Assembly: GCF_005845215.1 (NCBI RefSeq)
Contig: NZ_SPHO01000003.1
Span: 62,001-126,000 of the forward strand
Direction: 5' to 3'
Source of the DNA: Clostridium sp. 1001271st1 H5
Lineage (GTDB): Bacteria > Bacillota > Clostridia > Lachnospirales > Lachnospiraceae
DNA: 64,000 nt
Part shown: one piece after another, positions 41,897 through 51,313 of the stretch
How the letters are laid out: each line of letters opens with the position of its first letter
Numbering within the stretch: the stretch's first letter is position 1
Translations under genes and position numbers: made by a program
Notes under the pieces: model-generated
What the model was told of the DNA's origin: nothing
Seen by the model: the letters and a program-made list of their open reading frames with translations, nothing else
Databases searched by the model: none

Positions 41897-43171
41897 GTGC
41901 TCGTTATACTTGCGTCTATATTTATCATACTGCTGGTTTTTGGAATGCCTATTGCATTTACCATGGGCATTGCCTGCCTGGGGACGGTTGTATACGCCCA
42001 AATGCCCCTCAATATGCTTATAACCAGGATGTTCAGCGCCACGGATTCGTTTTCGCTGATGGCGGTTCCATTTTTTATCCTTGCAGGGGAGCTTATGAAT
42101 GAGGCGGATTTGACGGATAGGATATTGAATCTGGCCCGTGCGCTGGTAGGGTTTTTAAGGGGAGGACTGGCTATTGTCAATATCCTGGCCAGCGTCTTGT
42201 TTGCGGGTTTGTCCGGCTCCGCCACGGCCGATACGGCAGCCCTGGGCTCGCTGGAGATTCCCATGATGGTAAAGGACGGCTATTCAAAGGAATTCAGCGT
42301 GGCGGTTACAGTGGCTTCCTCTACCATTGGACCCATTATACCGCCCAGTGTTATGCTGGTGATGTATGCGGTGATTGCCAGCGTGAATATTACAAAGATA
42401 TTGATTGCCGGAATCATACCAGGGATTCTCATGGCATTGGCTATGAGTATTGCCGTTTACTTTATCAGCCTCAAACGCGGATATGGTACAGCAGGTACAT
42501 TTTCTCTTAGAAATATAGGTAAAGCCGCAAAGCAGGCGGTTATCCCTATGCTGATGCCTATTATTATTATGGGCGGGATTCTGTCAGGAATCTTCACGGC
42601 CACGGAGGCCGGCGTGGTAGCGGTGGTTTATGCGTTTATTATCGGTATATTTGTATATAAAACCATTAAGCTGAGGGACATCCCCCGGATACTGGTAAAG
42701 GGGGCGGCTACAACTGCCGTGTCCCTGTTTATAATCGCTATGGCATCCATATTCAGCTGGTTCCTGGCATGGGAGAGTTTCCCGGAAACCGTGGTGAGTG
42801 TGATGCAGGCCCTTACCTCTAACGGGACAGCGGCCCTGTGCATGGTGATTCTGTTTCTGTTCGTGCTGGGGCTTTTTGTGGAGGGAATCCCTGTGTTGAT
42901 TGTGTTTGCGCCCATTCTGGTGCCAGCCATGGAAGCCTATGGGATTGATACGCTGTATTTCGGTATTGTCCTGGTTCTCACAGTTTTAGTGGGCTCTATC
43001 ACCCCGCCTGTGGGCAGTTTATTATATCTGGGGTCCTCTATCGCCAAAACCACGGTTTCAAAGGCAGGTAAAGAGGTATGGATATTTGTGGCAATGATTA
43101 TGTCGGTAATTGGGCTTCTTGTGATTTTTCCACAGATTGTTTTGTTTTTGCCTAATTTATTGTATAATTAA
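41897..43171 (+). CDS. TRAP transporter large permease (DctM type)
   Basis: This main channel subunit has 424 residues and about 12 membrane segments, using Na+ or H+ gradients for uptake. The start is GTG 41897 with ggaggaggaggg upstream. Marks are LVFGMPIAFTMGIAC, LFAGLSGSATADTAALGSLEIP near residue 100 (first 20 residues typical) and VGSITPPVGSLLYLGSS near 380. It belongs with DctP and DctQ just upstream. Confidence 0.94.
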   Translation: MLVILASIFIILLVFGMPIAFTMGIACLGTVVYAQMPLNMLITRMFSATDSFSLMAVPFFILAGELMNEADLTDRILNLARALVGFLRGGLAIVNILASVLFAGLSGSATADTAALGSLEIPMMVKDGYSKEFSVAVTVASSTIGPIIPPSVMLVMYAVIASVNITKILIAGIIPGILMALAMSIAVYFISLKRGYGTAGTFSLRNIGKAAKQAVIPMLMPIIIMGGILSGIFTATEAGVVAVVYAFIIGIFVYKTIKLRDIPRILVKGAATTAVSLFIIAMASIFSWFLAWESFPETVVSVMQALTSNGTAALCMVILFLFVLGLFVEGIPVLIVFAPILVPAMEAYGIDTLYFGIVLVLTVLVGSITPPVGSLLYLGSSIAKTTVSKAGKEVWIFVAMIMSVIGLLVIFPQIVLFLPNLLYN

Positions 43172-43199
43172 GTCAATATACAAAGGATAAGGGTGAAAC

Positions 43200-43886
43200 A
43201 TGAACAGGACTGTGTTAAGAACGGTGGAGATATTGGAGATAATTTCCAAGCACGGCGAAATATCGCTGGCAGATTTAGTGAAGATAACCGGATATCCTAA
43301 GACCAGCGTGTATGATATCCTGCACGCCCTGGAAGAGCGCGCCATGATATACAGGTGCACAGATAAGGTCTGTTACGGTATCGGGTTCCGTGCATATGCC
43401 ATCGGGCGTTCCTACTCGAAGAATTCGGATTTGCTGAGCAATTCCCACCAGTGTATGAAGGCCTTGGCGGAGGATATCGGAAAGTCGGTGCTGTTAGGGA
43501 AAATAGACGGTGAAAAGATTCTCTATATTGCAAAATGCGAACCAAAGCATCCGGTTGTCATGACGCCGTCCATCGGAGACGAGGAACCAATCAAGAATAC
43601 GGCGTTTGCCAAAATAGCCGAGGTGCTTACACACCATGAGAAGAAAATATGCCAGCTGACCAAGGAGGAGAAGAACCGTATCAGGACGGAGAAACTTGCT
43701 TCCTGCGGGTTAGACGGCCCCGGCCCCTTTTACAACATTGCCAGCCCGATTTATAATTTCGAGACAAGGCTGTCAGGGGTGATTGGTGTGTTTGGCGTGA
43801 AGGAGGTAGGAATGGACTACTCAGAGGAGCAGAAGAAGGTTCGGGAGTGCGCCGGGAAAATCTCTGAGCGGTTAGGATTTATTTAA
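43200..43886 (+). CDS. IclR-family transcriptional regulator
   Basis: This regulator has 228 residues. The N-terminal winged helix (about 5-60; RTVEILEIISKHGEISLADL and TGYPKTSVYDILHALEE) binds DNA, and the C-terminal domain (about 75-228) binds a small effector (GKSVLLGKIDGEKILYI, NTAFAKIAEVLT, YNFETRLSGVIGVFG). It is the last gene of the M24-TRAP group, 28 bp after dctM, which suggests that it controls the operon in response to the imported or processed compound. Palindromes at 38977-39007 and 39057-39071 are likely sites. Confidence 0.92.
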   Translation: MNRTVLRTVEILEIISKHGEISLADLVKITGYPKTSVYDILHALEERAMIYRCTDKVCYGIGFRAYAIGRSYSKNSDLLSNSHQCMKALAEDIGKSVLLGKIDGEKILYIAKCEPKHPVVMTPSIGDEEPIKNTAFAKIAEVLTHHEKKICQLTKEEKNRIRTEKLASCGLDGPGPFYNIASPIYNFETRLSGVIGVFGVKEVGMDYSEEQKKVRECAGKISERLGFI

Positions 43887-43934
43887 TTTATCCATAAAAT
43901 ACCTGCCGCAAAAACAGGCGGGAATTCCGGTTAC

Positions 43935-43994
43935 AAAAAGACGGTCTGAACAGGAGCGCATTTGGATTGCGCTCATGGTCAGTACCGTCTTTTT
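43935..43994. terminator. Two-way terminator between IclR and the membrane protein gene
   Basis: An 11-bp outer stem (43935-43945 with 43984-43994) with its own A and T ends works on both strands, and an inner 7-bp stem (43954-43960 with 43968-43974) sits inside it. It lies between two convergent genes. Confidence 0.93.
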
Positions 43995-43997
43995 GCA

Positions 43998-45662
43998 TTA
44001 CTTAATGTGTTCAGACCGTGATTGGTCAAATTCCAGATTGTCAAAGGACGACACAGAGCAGATACCGGACGGGTCATCCATATATTTCAGGGCCACCTTG
44101 TCTCCAGGCTGTGTCAGGGCCAGCTCATTGCTCAGGTCGTAGGACACAGTGAAGATATAGTCCTGCTTTTCTTCCAATATCAGCTTATAGGTTACGGTAT
44201 TGTCAATGGTCTCGCTGGCGATACGCAGGACAGTGCCTTCCTCACTGGAAATGGTCTGGCCTGTGGTAATGTTCACTCCCGCGGTTCCCCGCACCTGGCG
44301 GAAGTTGCGCAGGGCGCTGTCAATGGTCTCGCCTGTTCCCACATTGGTATAATTGGAGACAGATACAAAGGCATACTGCTTAATCAGGCCCGCATTATCC
44401 TTTAAGGTCATAAAGTAGGTGGGCTGTCCGTCCATATTGATAATCATTGGGAAGGACGCCCTGTAGCCAAACTGCTGGACCTTTCCTTCTGCGGAGCTTT
44501 GGGCCGCCATCTCGGTTGCGCCGCTCATCTGGTAGATATTGGATTCCTTGGTTACCATGTCCACCAATATGAAACCAATGGCGGATTCATCGGAGCCGAC
44601 GCTGGTAAGACCTGTGAACAGGTAACAGCGGGAGCCGTTATAGATGATGATATCACCCTGGCTGGGGCGGAACTTGTCCTGGTTGGAGAAGTTGAATATG
44701 CCGTGCACATAGACACCCTGGTTCTGTATCTGCTGCATAACAAAATTCTCGGGCTGTACACGGTCCACCCACTCCGGCAGGGTAGCTATGGTATAATGGG
44801 TGGTTTCGCCTGTGGTGGCATTGACGGTCAGCACCCCGTCGGCCTCCGGCAGGTTAAAGAGCCAGCGGTTCTGGTAGGAGGTAATGACCCAGTAGGGTAC
44901 GCCGTCATCGTCCAGCTCAAAGGAGTAATCCGTAAGACCTTTGAAGAGGCCGCCCCCAAAGAAACGCACATGGCGGTTTAGGTCGTCCAACAGGTAGGCA
45001 TTGGCCTGGTATTTAATTTTATGGTCCGTTACCAGGGTTACATCGCTGACATCGCTGGCAGACACCACTATATAACCTGCAGAGCCGTCCATGTTTTTCA
45101 GCCATTTGAAGAAGCCGGAATGCTCCAGGGGGACCACCCATACCAGCTTGCCGTTTACCTTCTGTATGACAGGGGTACCCAGGATGACCTGGCTTCCCAG
45201 GCCGGGATTTTCTCCCACCTTTTTATCTGCCAGCTCTCTTGCCAGACTTTTGTCCACGATGGGGAGCTGGTCCAGGGCCAGGGGCTGTACGGTATCCGTG
45301 AATTCCGATACGGCCGGGACGCCTAACTGGTCCCTGTAGGCCTTGTAATTGAAAAGAGGCATGGACAGGATGGATACTCCGAAATACAGGGCCCAAAGGA
45401 TGGCCAGAAGGATAAATCCTCTTTTATAGCCTTTGACACTTTTGTCAATGCTGATTTGGGGCCGGCCGTATTCATTGGCTCCCACCCGTACACTGCCCAG
45501 GGCCACGAAAAAGTTCAGCACCAGGTAGCAGCTGATGATGAAGCACCAGGAAAATGCTCCGTCCGGATACAGGGGATTCAAATTGGGCCCCTGGAATAAA
45601 ATCAATATGAGAAAGATGGCAGTAAGTGCCAGGTTCAGTAAAAATTGTGTCTTTTTTTTCAT
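43998..45662 (-). CDS. Unrecognised membrane protein with large soluble domain
   Basis: I do not recognise the family. The protein has 554 residues from the start at 45662, set by ggagg 5 bases upstream (the frame extends to 45710 without a ribosome site). Three membrane segments lie in the first 120 residues (FLLNLALTAIFLILILF, CFIISCYLVLNFFVALG, GFILLAILWALYFGVSIL), and the remaining 430 residues look soluble and outside the membrane, with beta-rich stretches such as YWVITSYQNRWLFNL, DGVLTVNATTGETTHY (PepSY-like in wording) and KYQANAYLLDDLN. No cysteine motif or catalytic motif stands out. It forms a single-gene unit, divergent from the TraX-like gene. An envelope role is only a guess. Confidence 0.7.
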   Translation of the reverse strand: MKKKTQFLLNLALTAIFLILILFQGPNLNPLYPDGAFSWCFIISCYLVLNFFVALGSVRVGANEYGRPQISIDKSVKGYKRGFILLAILWALYFGVSILSMPLFNYKAYRDQLGVPAVSEFTDTVQPLALDQLPIVDKSLARELADKKVGENPGLGSQVILGTPVIQKVNGKLVWVVPLEHSGFFKWLKNMDGSAGYIVVSASDVSDVTLVTDHKIKYQANAYLLDDLNRHVRFFGGGLFKGLTDYSFELDDDGVPYWVITSYQNRWLFNLPEADGVLTVNATTGETTHYTIATLPEWVDRVQPENFVMQQIQNQGVYVHGIFNFSNQDKFRPSQGDIIIYNGSRCYLFTGLTSVGSDESAIGFILVDMVTKESNIYQMSGATEMAAQSSAEGKVQQFGYRASFPMIINMDGQPTYFMTLKDNAGLIKQYAFVSVSNYTNVGTGETIDSALRNFRQVRGTAGVNITTGQTISSEEGTVLRIASETIDNTVTYKLILEEKQDYIFTVSYDLSNELALTQPGDKVALKYMDDPSGICSVSSFDNLEFDQSRSEHIK

Positions 45663-45782
45663 AGTTCCTCCAGTCCTTAACGCTTTTTTAACAGAAGCTT
45701 TATAGAGCATTATATATCATGTGGAAATAAATACAAGGGGAAAAAGCTGGGGAATCCATAAAGAATGTATTAAGAAAATACT

Positions 45783-45810
45783 TTGCAAACCAATGGCCTG
45801 GTGATAAGAT
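45783..45810 (+). promoter_or_regulatory. Possible promoter of the TraX-like gene
   Basis: TTGCAA (45783-45788) and TAAGAT (45805-45810) are 16 bp apart, about 35 bases before the ATG. Confidence 0.45.
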
Positions 45811-45845
45811 AAAGAGAAAGAATCCATGTATGAAAGGAATGAAGT

Positions 45846-46634
45846 ATGCCGTCCAGCAGGAAAAGACCGGAAACAGGGGGAGGATTAAGCGGTAGTGCCC
45901 TGAAGTATATTGCCATGGCTTCCATGCTTGCAGACCATATAGGGGCCGTGCTGCTGGAGCAGATTATATATTACCGGGGCAGCCTGGAATGGATTCCCAT
46001 GGTCATGACCTCGCAATGGGGGGACGCTGTATTCCTGTTGTACCGGGTGCTCCGGTGCGTGGGGCGGATTGCATTTCCCATATACTGTTTCCTGCTGGTG
46101 GAGGGTTTTCTCCATACCAGGAACTGGCGCAAATACTGGCTGAGGATGGCTGTGTTTGCACTTGTTTCAGAAATCCCCTTCCGTCTGGCTGTGTGGAATA
46201 CATGGTCAGGGAGGAGCAGCAGCGTGTACGTTGAGCTGGCAATCGGTCTCATGGTGCTCCGGGGACTGAAACAGAGCGAGGGCTATGGGGGGCTGCGCCG
46301 TGCTGCCGGGATAACGGCTGTTATCGGAAGCGGCTGTCTGGCGGCCGTGTTATTAAGGGCAGATTATGACATAGACGGAATTCTCATCATTTCACTGTTT
46401 TATTTCCTGCGGCAAAAGCGTGCCGTACAGGTGCTGTCCGGCGCCTTCCTGACCTTTCTTGAGTCCCTGTACATGTGTTACGGGGCCGGGATTCTGTCCG
46501 CGGTGCCCCTCCTTTTTTATAACGGCAGAAAAGGACAGGCCCGGTGGAAATATGGGTTTTATTGGTTTTATCCGCTGCATTTAATTGTGCTGTTCTTTAT
46601 CCGGCTTTATGTTATGGGGATTCCCCTTGGATGA
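45846..46634 (+). CDS. TraX-like membrane protein
   Basis: This protein of 262 residues has about seven to eight membrane segments and the TraX family pattern: LKYIAMASMLADHIGAVLL near residue 20, RCVGRIAFPIYCFLLVEGF near 75, SEIPFRLAVWNTW near 112, YDIDGILIISLFYFLRQ near 175, and the ending GFYWFYPLHLIVLFFIRLY. TraX of the F plasmid acetylates pilin; the chromosomal forms in Firmicutes have no settled role and are probably membrane acyltransferases for surface compounds. It is a single gene between a divergent unknown membrane protein and treR. Confidence 0.87.
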   Translation: MPSSRKRPETGGGLSGSALKYIAMASMLADHIGAVLLEQIIYYRGSLEWIPMVMTSQWGDAVFLLYRVLRCVGRIAFPIYCFLLVEGFLHTRNWRKYWLRMAVFALVSEIPFRLAVWNTWSGRSSSVYVELAIGLMVLRGLKQSEGYGGLRRAAGITAVIGSGCLAAVLLRADYDIDGILIISLFYFLRQKRAVQVLSGAFLTFLESLYMCYGAGILSAVPLLFYNGRKGQARWKYGFYWFYPLHLIVLFFIRLYVMGIPLG

Positions 46635-46694
46635 TACGGGTTTAAGCGGGGCTGCACTGCAGGAATATTAGAAAAAGAGATATACGAGGTTTAT

Positions 46695-47420
46695 ATGGCT
46701 AAGACAAAATATAATCAGATTTATATGGCGCTCAGGGAAAAGATGGAGGATGGAACCTACGGGTTTCAGGAACTGCTGCCCTCAGAAAACACGCTGGTAA
46801 AGGAGTTTGACTGTTCCCGCAATACCATCCGCAGGGCGATTGGACAGCTGGCATCGGAGGGATATGTGCAGAGCATCCACGGCAAGGGCGTGAGAATCAT
46901 CTACCAGCCGGGACAGCAGCAGTCCGAGTTCATACTGGGAGGCATAGAGAGCTTAAAGGAGGCAGTGGCCAGGAACAGGAAGAACTATACCACCAGGGTG
47001 GTCTGTTTTGCGGAACTGACCGTGGACGAGACCATACGCAGGCGGACCACTTTTCCTGTGGGCGCCCAGATTTATTATATACAGCGTGTGCGATACATTG
47101 AGGGGGAGGCATTAATCATTGACCACAACTATTTTCTCAGGGATATTGTGCGGGATTTGACACCGGAGATTGCAGAACACTCCATCTATGAATACATGGA
47201 AAAGAACCTGGGGGAAAGCATTGTCACCACCAAGAGGAAGATGACCGTGGAGCGGGTTAACCAGATTGATGAGACGTATCTGGATTTAAAGGATTATAAC
47301 TGCATGGCGGTGGTGAGCAGTATGACCTATAACAAGGATGGCGTTATGTTTGAATTCACCCAGTCCAGGCACAGACCGGACCGGTTCGTATTTTACGACC
47401 TGGCCCATCGGGCAAAATAA
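46695..47420 (+). CDS. treR: GntR-family trehalose operon repressor
   Basis: This repressor has 241 residues. A winged helix-turn-helix of the GntR type (about 5-70; YNQIYMALREKMEDGTYG, LPSENTLVKEFDCSRNTIRRA, EGYVQSIHGKGVRII) is followed by a UTRA ligand domain (about 95-235) with the family ending RHRPDRFVFYDLAHR. It is next to treP and treC, and two perfect palindromes lie in the treP promoter. The ligand is expected to be trehalose-6-phosphate, as in Bacillus TreR. Ribosome site gagg is present. Confidence 0.92.
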   Translation: MAKTKYNQIYMALREKMEDGTYGFQELLPSENTLVKEFDCSRNTIRRAIGQLASEGYVQSIHGKGVRIIYQPGQQQSEFILGGIESLKEAVARNRKNYTTRVVCFAELTVDETIRRRTTFPVGAQIYYIQRVRYIEGEALIIDHNYFLRDIVRDLTPEIAEHSIYEYMEKNLGESIVTTKRKMTVERVNQIDETYLDLKDYNCMAVVSSMTYNKDGVMFEFTQSRHRPDRFVFYDLAHRAK

Positions 47421-47524
47421 GATAATCAGGGCACCGGAGAACAGGGAACTGCAGGCGGAACAGGAGACTGCAGCCAGATGTTTGTCCGGTGCTTTTTAAA
47501 TGCTGTAAAAAATACAAATCCATA

Positions 47525-47581
47525 TTGACAAACTTGTTTAAACAAGATATAATCCTATTATAAGATACTTGTTTAAACAAG
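47525..47581 (+). promoter_or_regulatory. treP promoter with two TreR operators
   Basis: A full consensus promoter TTGACA (47525-47530), 17 bp, TATAAT (47548-47553) carries two identical 14-bp palindromes of sequence cttgtttaaacaag at 47533-47546 (in the spacer) and 47568-47581 (just after the expected start near 47560). Their centres are 35 bp apart. A dimeric repressor at the first site would block polymerase, and the second would block elongation or allow looping. Confidence 0.92.
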
Positions 47582-47641
47582 ATTCGGGTAAAATGGAAAC
47601 ATGGAAGGGTATTGCAGTCAGATTCATAGGAGGTATTGAAG

Positions 47642-49606
47642 GTGGGAAAGTTTACCGGGGATTCAAAGAAACTGTTGGAGTATGTGGGCGGCAGGGAGAA
47701 CATTGCAGCCGTATCCCACTGTGTAACCAGGATGCGTTTTGTGTTAAATAACCCGTCCAAGGCAGATACAAAGGCAATTGAAAGCCTTCCTTCGGCCAAG
47801 GGCACATTCACCCAGGCCGGACAGTTCCAGGTCATTATAGGCAATGAGGTCAGCACCTTTTACAATGATTTTGCGGAAGTGGCCGGCATAGAGGGCGTTT
47901 CCAAGGATGCGGTAAAGAAGGCCGCCATGCAGAACCAGACCCTGCTTCAGAGAATCATGAGCAGCCTGGCAGAGATATTTGCCCCATTGATTCCTGCCAT
48001 TATTGTAGGCGGTCTGATTCTGGGATTCCGCAACATCATCGGGGAAATCGCCCTGTTTGACGGCGGGACGAAGACACTGACCCAGATATCCGTATTCTGG
48101 GCAGGGATTAACAGCTTCCTGTGGCTCATTGGCGAGGCTGTGTTCCATTTCCTGCCTGTGTGCATTGTATGGTCCATTACCAAGAAGATGGGAACCACCC
48201 AGGCATTGGGAATCGTTCTGGGAATCACCCTGGTATCGCCCCAGCTGCTGAATGCATACAGTGTTGCCACCACGGCGGCGGCAGAGATTCCAAAGTGGAA
48301 TTTCGGACTCTTCCAGGTGGATATGATTGGATATCAGGCCCAGGTGCTTCCGGCTGTGCTGGCCGGCTTTACCCTGGTGTATCTGGAACGGTTTTTCCGA
48401 AAGATATGTCCGGCCGTGATTTCCATGATTGTGGTTCCCTTCTTCTCCCTGCTGATATCAGTGGCAGTGGCCCATGGTATTCTGGGACCCATTGGATGGA
48501 AGATTGGCGCTGTGATTTCAGACTGTGTGAACGCAGGTCTGACCTCCCCCTTTAAGGGCGTGTTTGCAGGTGTGTTTGGATTTTTCTATGCGCCCCTTGT
48601 AATAACAGGACTTCATCATATGAGCAATGCCATTGACTTACAGTTAATAGCTGACTTTGGAGGCACCACCCTGTGGCCCATGATTGCCCTGTCCAACATT
48701 GCCCAGGGCTCTGCTGTACTGGCCATGATTCTTCTCCAGAAAAATGATGCCAAGGCAAAGGAGGTATCCGTGCCTGCCTGCATCTCCTGCTACCTGGGCG
48801 TGACAGAGCCCGCCATGTTCGGCGTGAACCTGAAATACGGATTTCCATTTATCTGCGGTATGGCCGGCTCCGCGGTGGGAGCAGTGCTGTCTGTTGTCAG
48901 CGGAATCAAGGCCAATGCCATTGGCGTGGGCGGTATTCCGGGTATCCTGTCCATCCAGCCCCGGTACATGGGAATATTCGCAGTTGCTATGGGACTGGTA
49001 ATCCTGATTCCCTTCTGCCTGACTTATGCAATCGGAAGGAAGAAAGGAGTCGGCAGCAGCCGGGAGGAAAGGACAGAGGACAGGGCTGAGAACGTACCGG
49101 AGGACAGGGCTGAGAAGCGTGAAGACGCCCGGAACCAGCCGGTCAGGGAATTAAAGGCTTATGTATCCGGGGAAGTCATCCCCATGGAGCGGGTCCCGGA
49201 CCAGGTATTTGCCTCCGGAGCACTGGGAGGCGGAGTGGCCATTAAACCGGAGGACGGCATTTTAAGGGCGCCGGCCGATGGGCTGGTGGCTGTTGTCATG
49301 GAGGAAAGCCTTCATGCCTGCGGTCTGGTCCTGGACAACGGCATGGAACTGCTGCTGCACATAGGGCTGGATACCGTGGAGATGAAGGGAGATGGCTTCA
49401 GGGCATTTGTGAAACCGGGAGACAGGGTAAAGGCCGGAGATGAACTAATCGCATTTGACAGGGATAAGATTGGCCGGGCAGGCCACAGCGACATGGTTAT
49501 TATGGTCCTTACAAACCCCGGAAGGGCAGGGGATATAAACTGGCAGACCGGCCGCAGGGTCAGGGCTTTCGCAGACGCGGTGGCCGTGATAAATGGAGCC
49601 GTATAA
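47642..49606 (+). CDS. treP: Trehalose PTS permease EIIBCA
   Basis: This trehalose-specific phosphotransferase permease imports trehalose as trehalose-6-phosphate. It has 654 residues from GTG 47642, chosen because aggagg ends 8 bases upstream (TTG 47636 is too close). An EIIB domain (1-85) has the phosphorylated Cys27 in SHCVTRMRF, the EIIC domain (about 100-460) has about ten membrane segments, and an EIIA-Glc-like domain (about 500-654) holds the phospho-His in LLLHIGLDTVEM with its partner His in SLHACG. A charged linker rich in Glu/Arg/Asp joins C and A. Having its own EIIA means it needs only the general PTS proteins. treC follows. Confidence 0.93.
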   Translation: MGKFTGDSKKLLEYVGGRENIAAVSHCVTRMRFVLNNPSKADTKAIESLPSAKGTFTQAGQFQVIIGNEVSTFYNDFAEVAGIEGVSKDAVKKAAMQNQTLLQRIMSSLAEIFAPLIPAIIVGGLILGFRNIIGEIALFDGGTKTLTQISVFWAGINSFLWLIGEAVFHFLPVCIVWSITKKMGTTQALGIVLGITLVSPQLLNAYSVATTAAAEIPKWNFGLFQVDMIGYQAQVLPAVLAGFTLVYLERFFRKICPAVISMIVVPFFSLLISVAVAHGILGPIGWKIGAVISDCVNAGLTSPFKGVFAGVFGFFYAPLVITGLHHMSNAIDLQLIADFGGTTLWPMIALSNIAQGSAVLAMILLQKNDAKAKEVSVPACISCYLGVTEPAMFGVNLKYGFPFICGMAGSAVGAVLSVVSGIKANAIGVGGIPGILSIQPRYMGIFAVAMGLVILIPFCLTYAIGRKKGVGSSREERTEDRAENVPEDRAEKREDARNQPVRELKAYVSGEVIPMERVPDQVFASGALGGGVAIKPEDGILRAPADGLVAVVMEESLHACGLVLDNGMELLLHIGLDTVEMKGDGFRAFVKPGDRVKAGDELIAFDRDKIGRAGHSDMVIMVLTNPGRAGDINWQTGRRVRAFADAVAVINGAV

Positions 49607-49634
49607 CGGTGCAGAGATGAAGGAGGAATCACGC

Positions 49635-51281
49635 ATGGGACATTTTAAGGACAGCACGGTTTACCAGATTTACACCAAGTCCTTTCAGGATACAACAGGA
49701 AACGGATTGGGAGATATCCGCGGGGTCATAAGCAGGCTGGACTATCTGAAGGAGCTGGGAATTGATTATATCTGGCTGACGCCGTTTTTCTGCTCCCCTC
49801 TCAATGATAACGGGTACGATGTGGCTGACTACAGGGCCGTTGACCCGGTATTCGGCACCATGGAGGATGTGCAGGAATTGATTCGGGAAGCGGACATAAG
49901 GGGTATGGGCTGCATGTTTGACATGGTATTCAACCATACATCCACGGAACACCGCTGGTTTAAGAAGGCCCTTGAGGGCAGTCCGGAGTATATGGATTAC
50001 TATATTTTCAGGGAAGGGAGCCCGGATGCGCCGCCCACCAACTGGCAGTCCAAATTCGGGGGGAATGCCTGGGAGTATGTCCCCCATTTAAAAAAGTGGT
50101 ATCTCCACCTGTTCGATGTAAGCCAGGCCGATTTAAACTGGGATAATCCCAGGGTGCGGGAGGAGCTTAAGGAGGTAATCCGTTTCTGGAAGGCAAAGGG
50201 GGTGAAGGGGTTCCGGTTCGATGTGGTGAACCTGATATCCAAGCCCGATGTATTTGCAGATGACGACAAAGGGGACGGACGCCGCTTCTATACCGATGGG
50301 CCCAGGGTCCACCGGTATCTCCAGGAACTGGTGCGGGATACAGGCATAGAGGACATGGTGACTGTGGGCGAAATGTCCTCCACCTCCCTGGATAACTGTA
50401 TCCGCTACAGCAGGCCGGAGGACCGGGAACTGTCCATGTGCTTTAACTTCCACCACCTGAAGGTGGACTACAGGGACGGGGATAAATGGAAGCTGATGGA
50501 GCCTGACCTGGTCCGGCTTAAGCAGCTGTTTATGGAATGGCAGGAAGGCATGGCCCAGGAACACGGATGGAACGCCCTGTTCTGGTGCAACCATGACCAG
50601 CCCAGAGCCATATCACGGTTTGGGGATGATGGAAAATACTGGAAAGAATCCGCCAAGATGCTGGCAACCGTAATTCATATGTTCCGCGGCACGCCCTATG
50701 TGTACCAGGGAGAGGAGCTGGGCATGACCAACCCCCATTATGAGGATATTTCCCAGTACCGGGATGTTGAAAGCATTAATTATTACCGTATCCTGACAGA
50801 GCAGGGGAGCACCGGGGAGGAAGCCCTGAAGGTGCTGGCTGCCCGTTCCAGGGACAACGGCCGGACGCCCATGCAGTGGGATGGCAGCCGGTATGCCGGA
50901 TTTTCACAGGGGGAGCCGTGGATTGGCATTCCGCAGAACCATTCCTATATCAATGCGGAAACGGAGGCTGCGGATTCTGATTCTATTTTAAACTATTATA
51001 AGAGGCTGATTGCCCTGAGGAAGGAACACAAAGTCATATCAGAAGGGGAGATTGAATTTATATATAGGGAACATCCTCAGGTGCTGGCGTACAGGCGAAC
51101 ATACCAGGGCCAGGAGCTTGTGGTGCTGGCCAATATGACGGGTAGGGAGGCGGTTTTAGGAGACAGTCCGGAGCTGGGAGGGCTCAGGCAGCTGATTGGC
51201 AGCTACAAAGAGGAAGCGTGCCGGCAGCCGCTAAAACAGCTGAGACCCTATGAATGCAGGGTATATATGGGGACAATGTGA
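49635..51281 (+). CDS. treC: Trehalose-6-phosphate hydrolase
   Basis: TreC (phospho-alpha-1,1-glucosidase, GH13) splits trehalose-6-phosphate to glucose and glucose-6-phosphate. It has 548 residues from ATG 49635 (aggagg 8 bases upstream; earlier ATGs at 49593 and 49617 overlap treP). Visible GH13 blocks are VYQIYTKSFQDTTGNGLGD, MVFNHTSTEHRWF near residue 98, the nucleophile Asp in GFRFDVVNLI near 199, the acid Glu in VGEMSS near 247 and FWCNHDQPRAISRFG near 317. Length and motifs fit TreC rather than oligo-1,6-glucosidase, and the linked PTS supports it. Confidence 0.93.
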   Translation: MGHFKDSTVYQIYTKSFQDTTGNGLGDIRGVISRLDYLKELGIDYIWLTPFFCSPLNDNGYDVADYRAVDPVFGTMEDVQELIREADIRGMGCMFDMVFNHTSTEHRWFKKALEGSPEYMDYYIFREGSPDAPPTNWQSKFGGNAWEYVPHLKKWYLHLFDVSQADLNWDNPRVREELKEVIRFWKAKGVKGFRFDVVNLISKPDVFADDDKGDGRRFYTDGPRVHRYLQELVRDTGIEDMVTVGEMSSTSLDNCIRYSRPEDRELSMCFNFHHLKVDYRDGDKWKLMEPDLVRLKQLFMEWQEGMAQEHGWNALFWCNHDQPRAISRFGDDGKYWKESAKMLATVIHMFRGTPYVYQGEELGMTNPHYEDISQYRDVESINYYRILTEQGSTGEEALKVLAARSRDNGRTPMQWDGSRYAGFSQGEPWIGIPQNHSYINAETEAADSDSILNYYKRLIALRKEHKVISEGEIEFIYREHPQVLAYRRTYQGQELVVLANMTGREAVLGDSPELGGLRQLIGSYKEEACRQPLKQLRPYECRVYMGTM

Positions 51282-51313
51282 TATAAATTCATTGTTAGGG
51301 TTTTGTTATTTAC

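Noticed and set aside
44022..44981. Plus-strand frames opposite the unknown membrane protein gene
   Set aside because: The minus-strand frame is longer, has a strong ribosome site and clear membrane segments; the plus-strand frames have neither.
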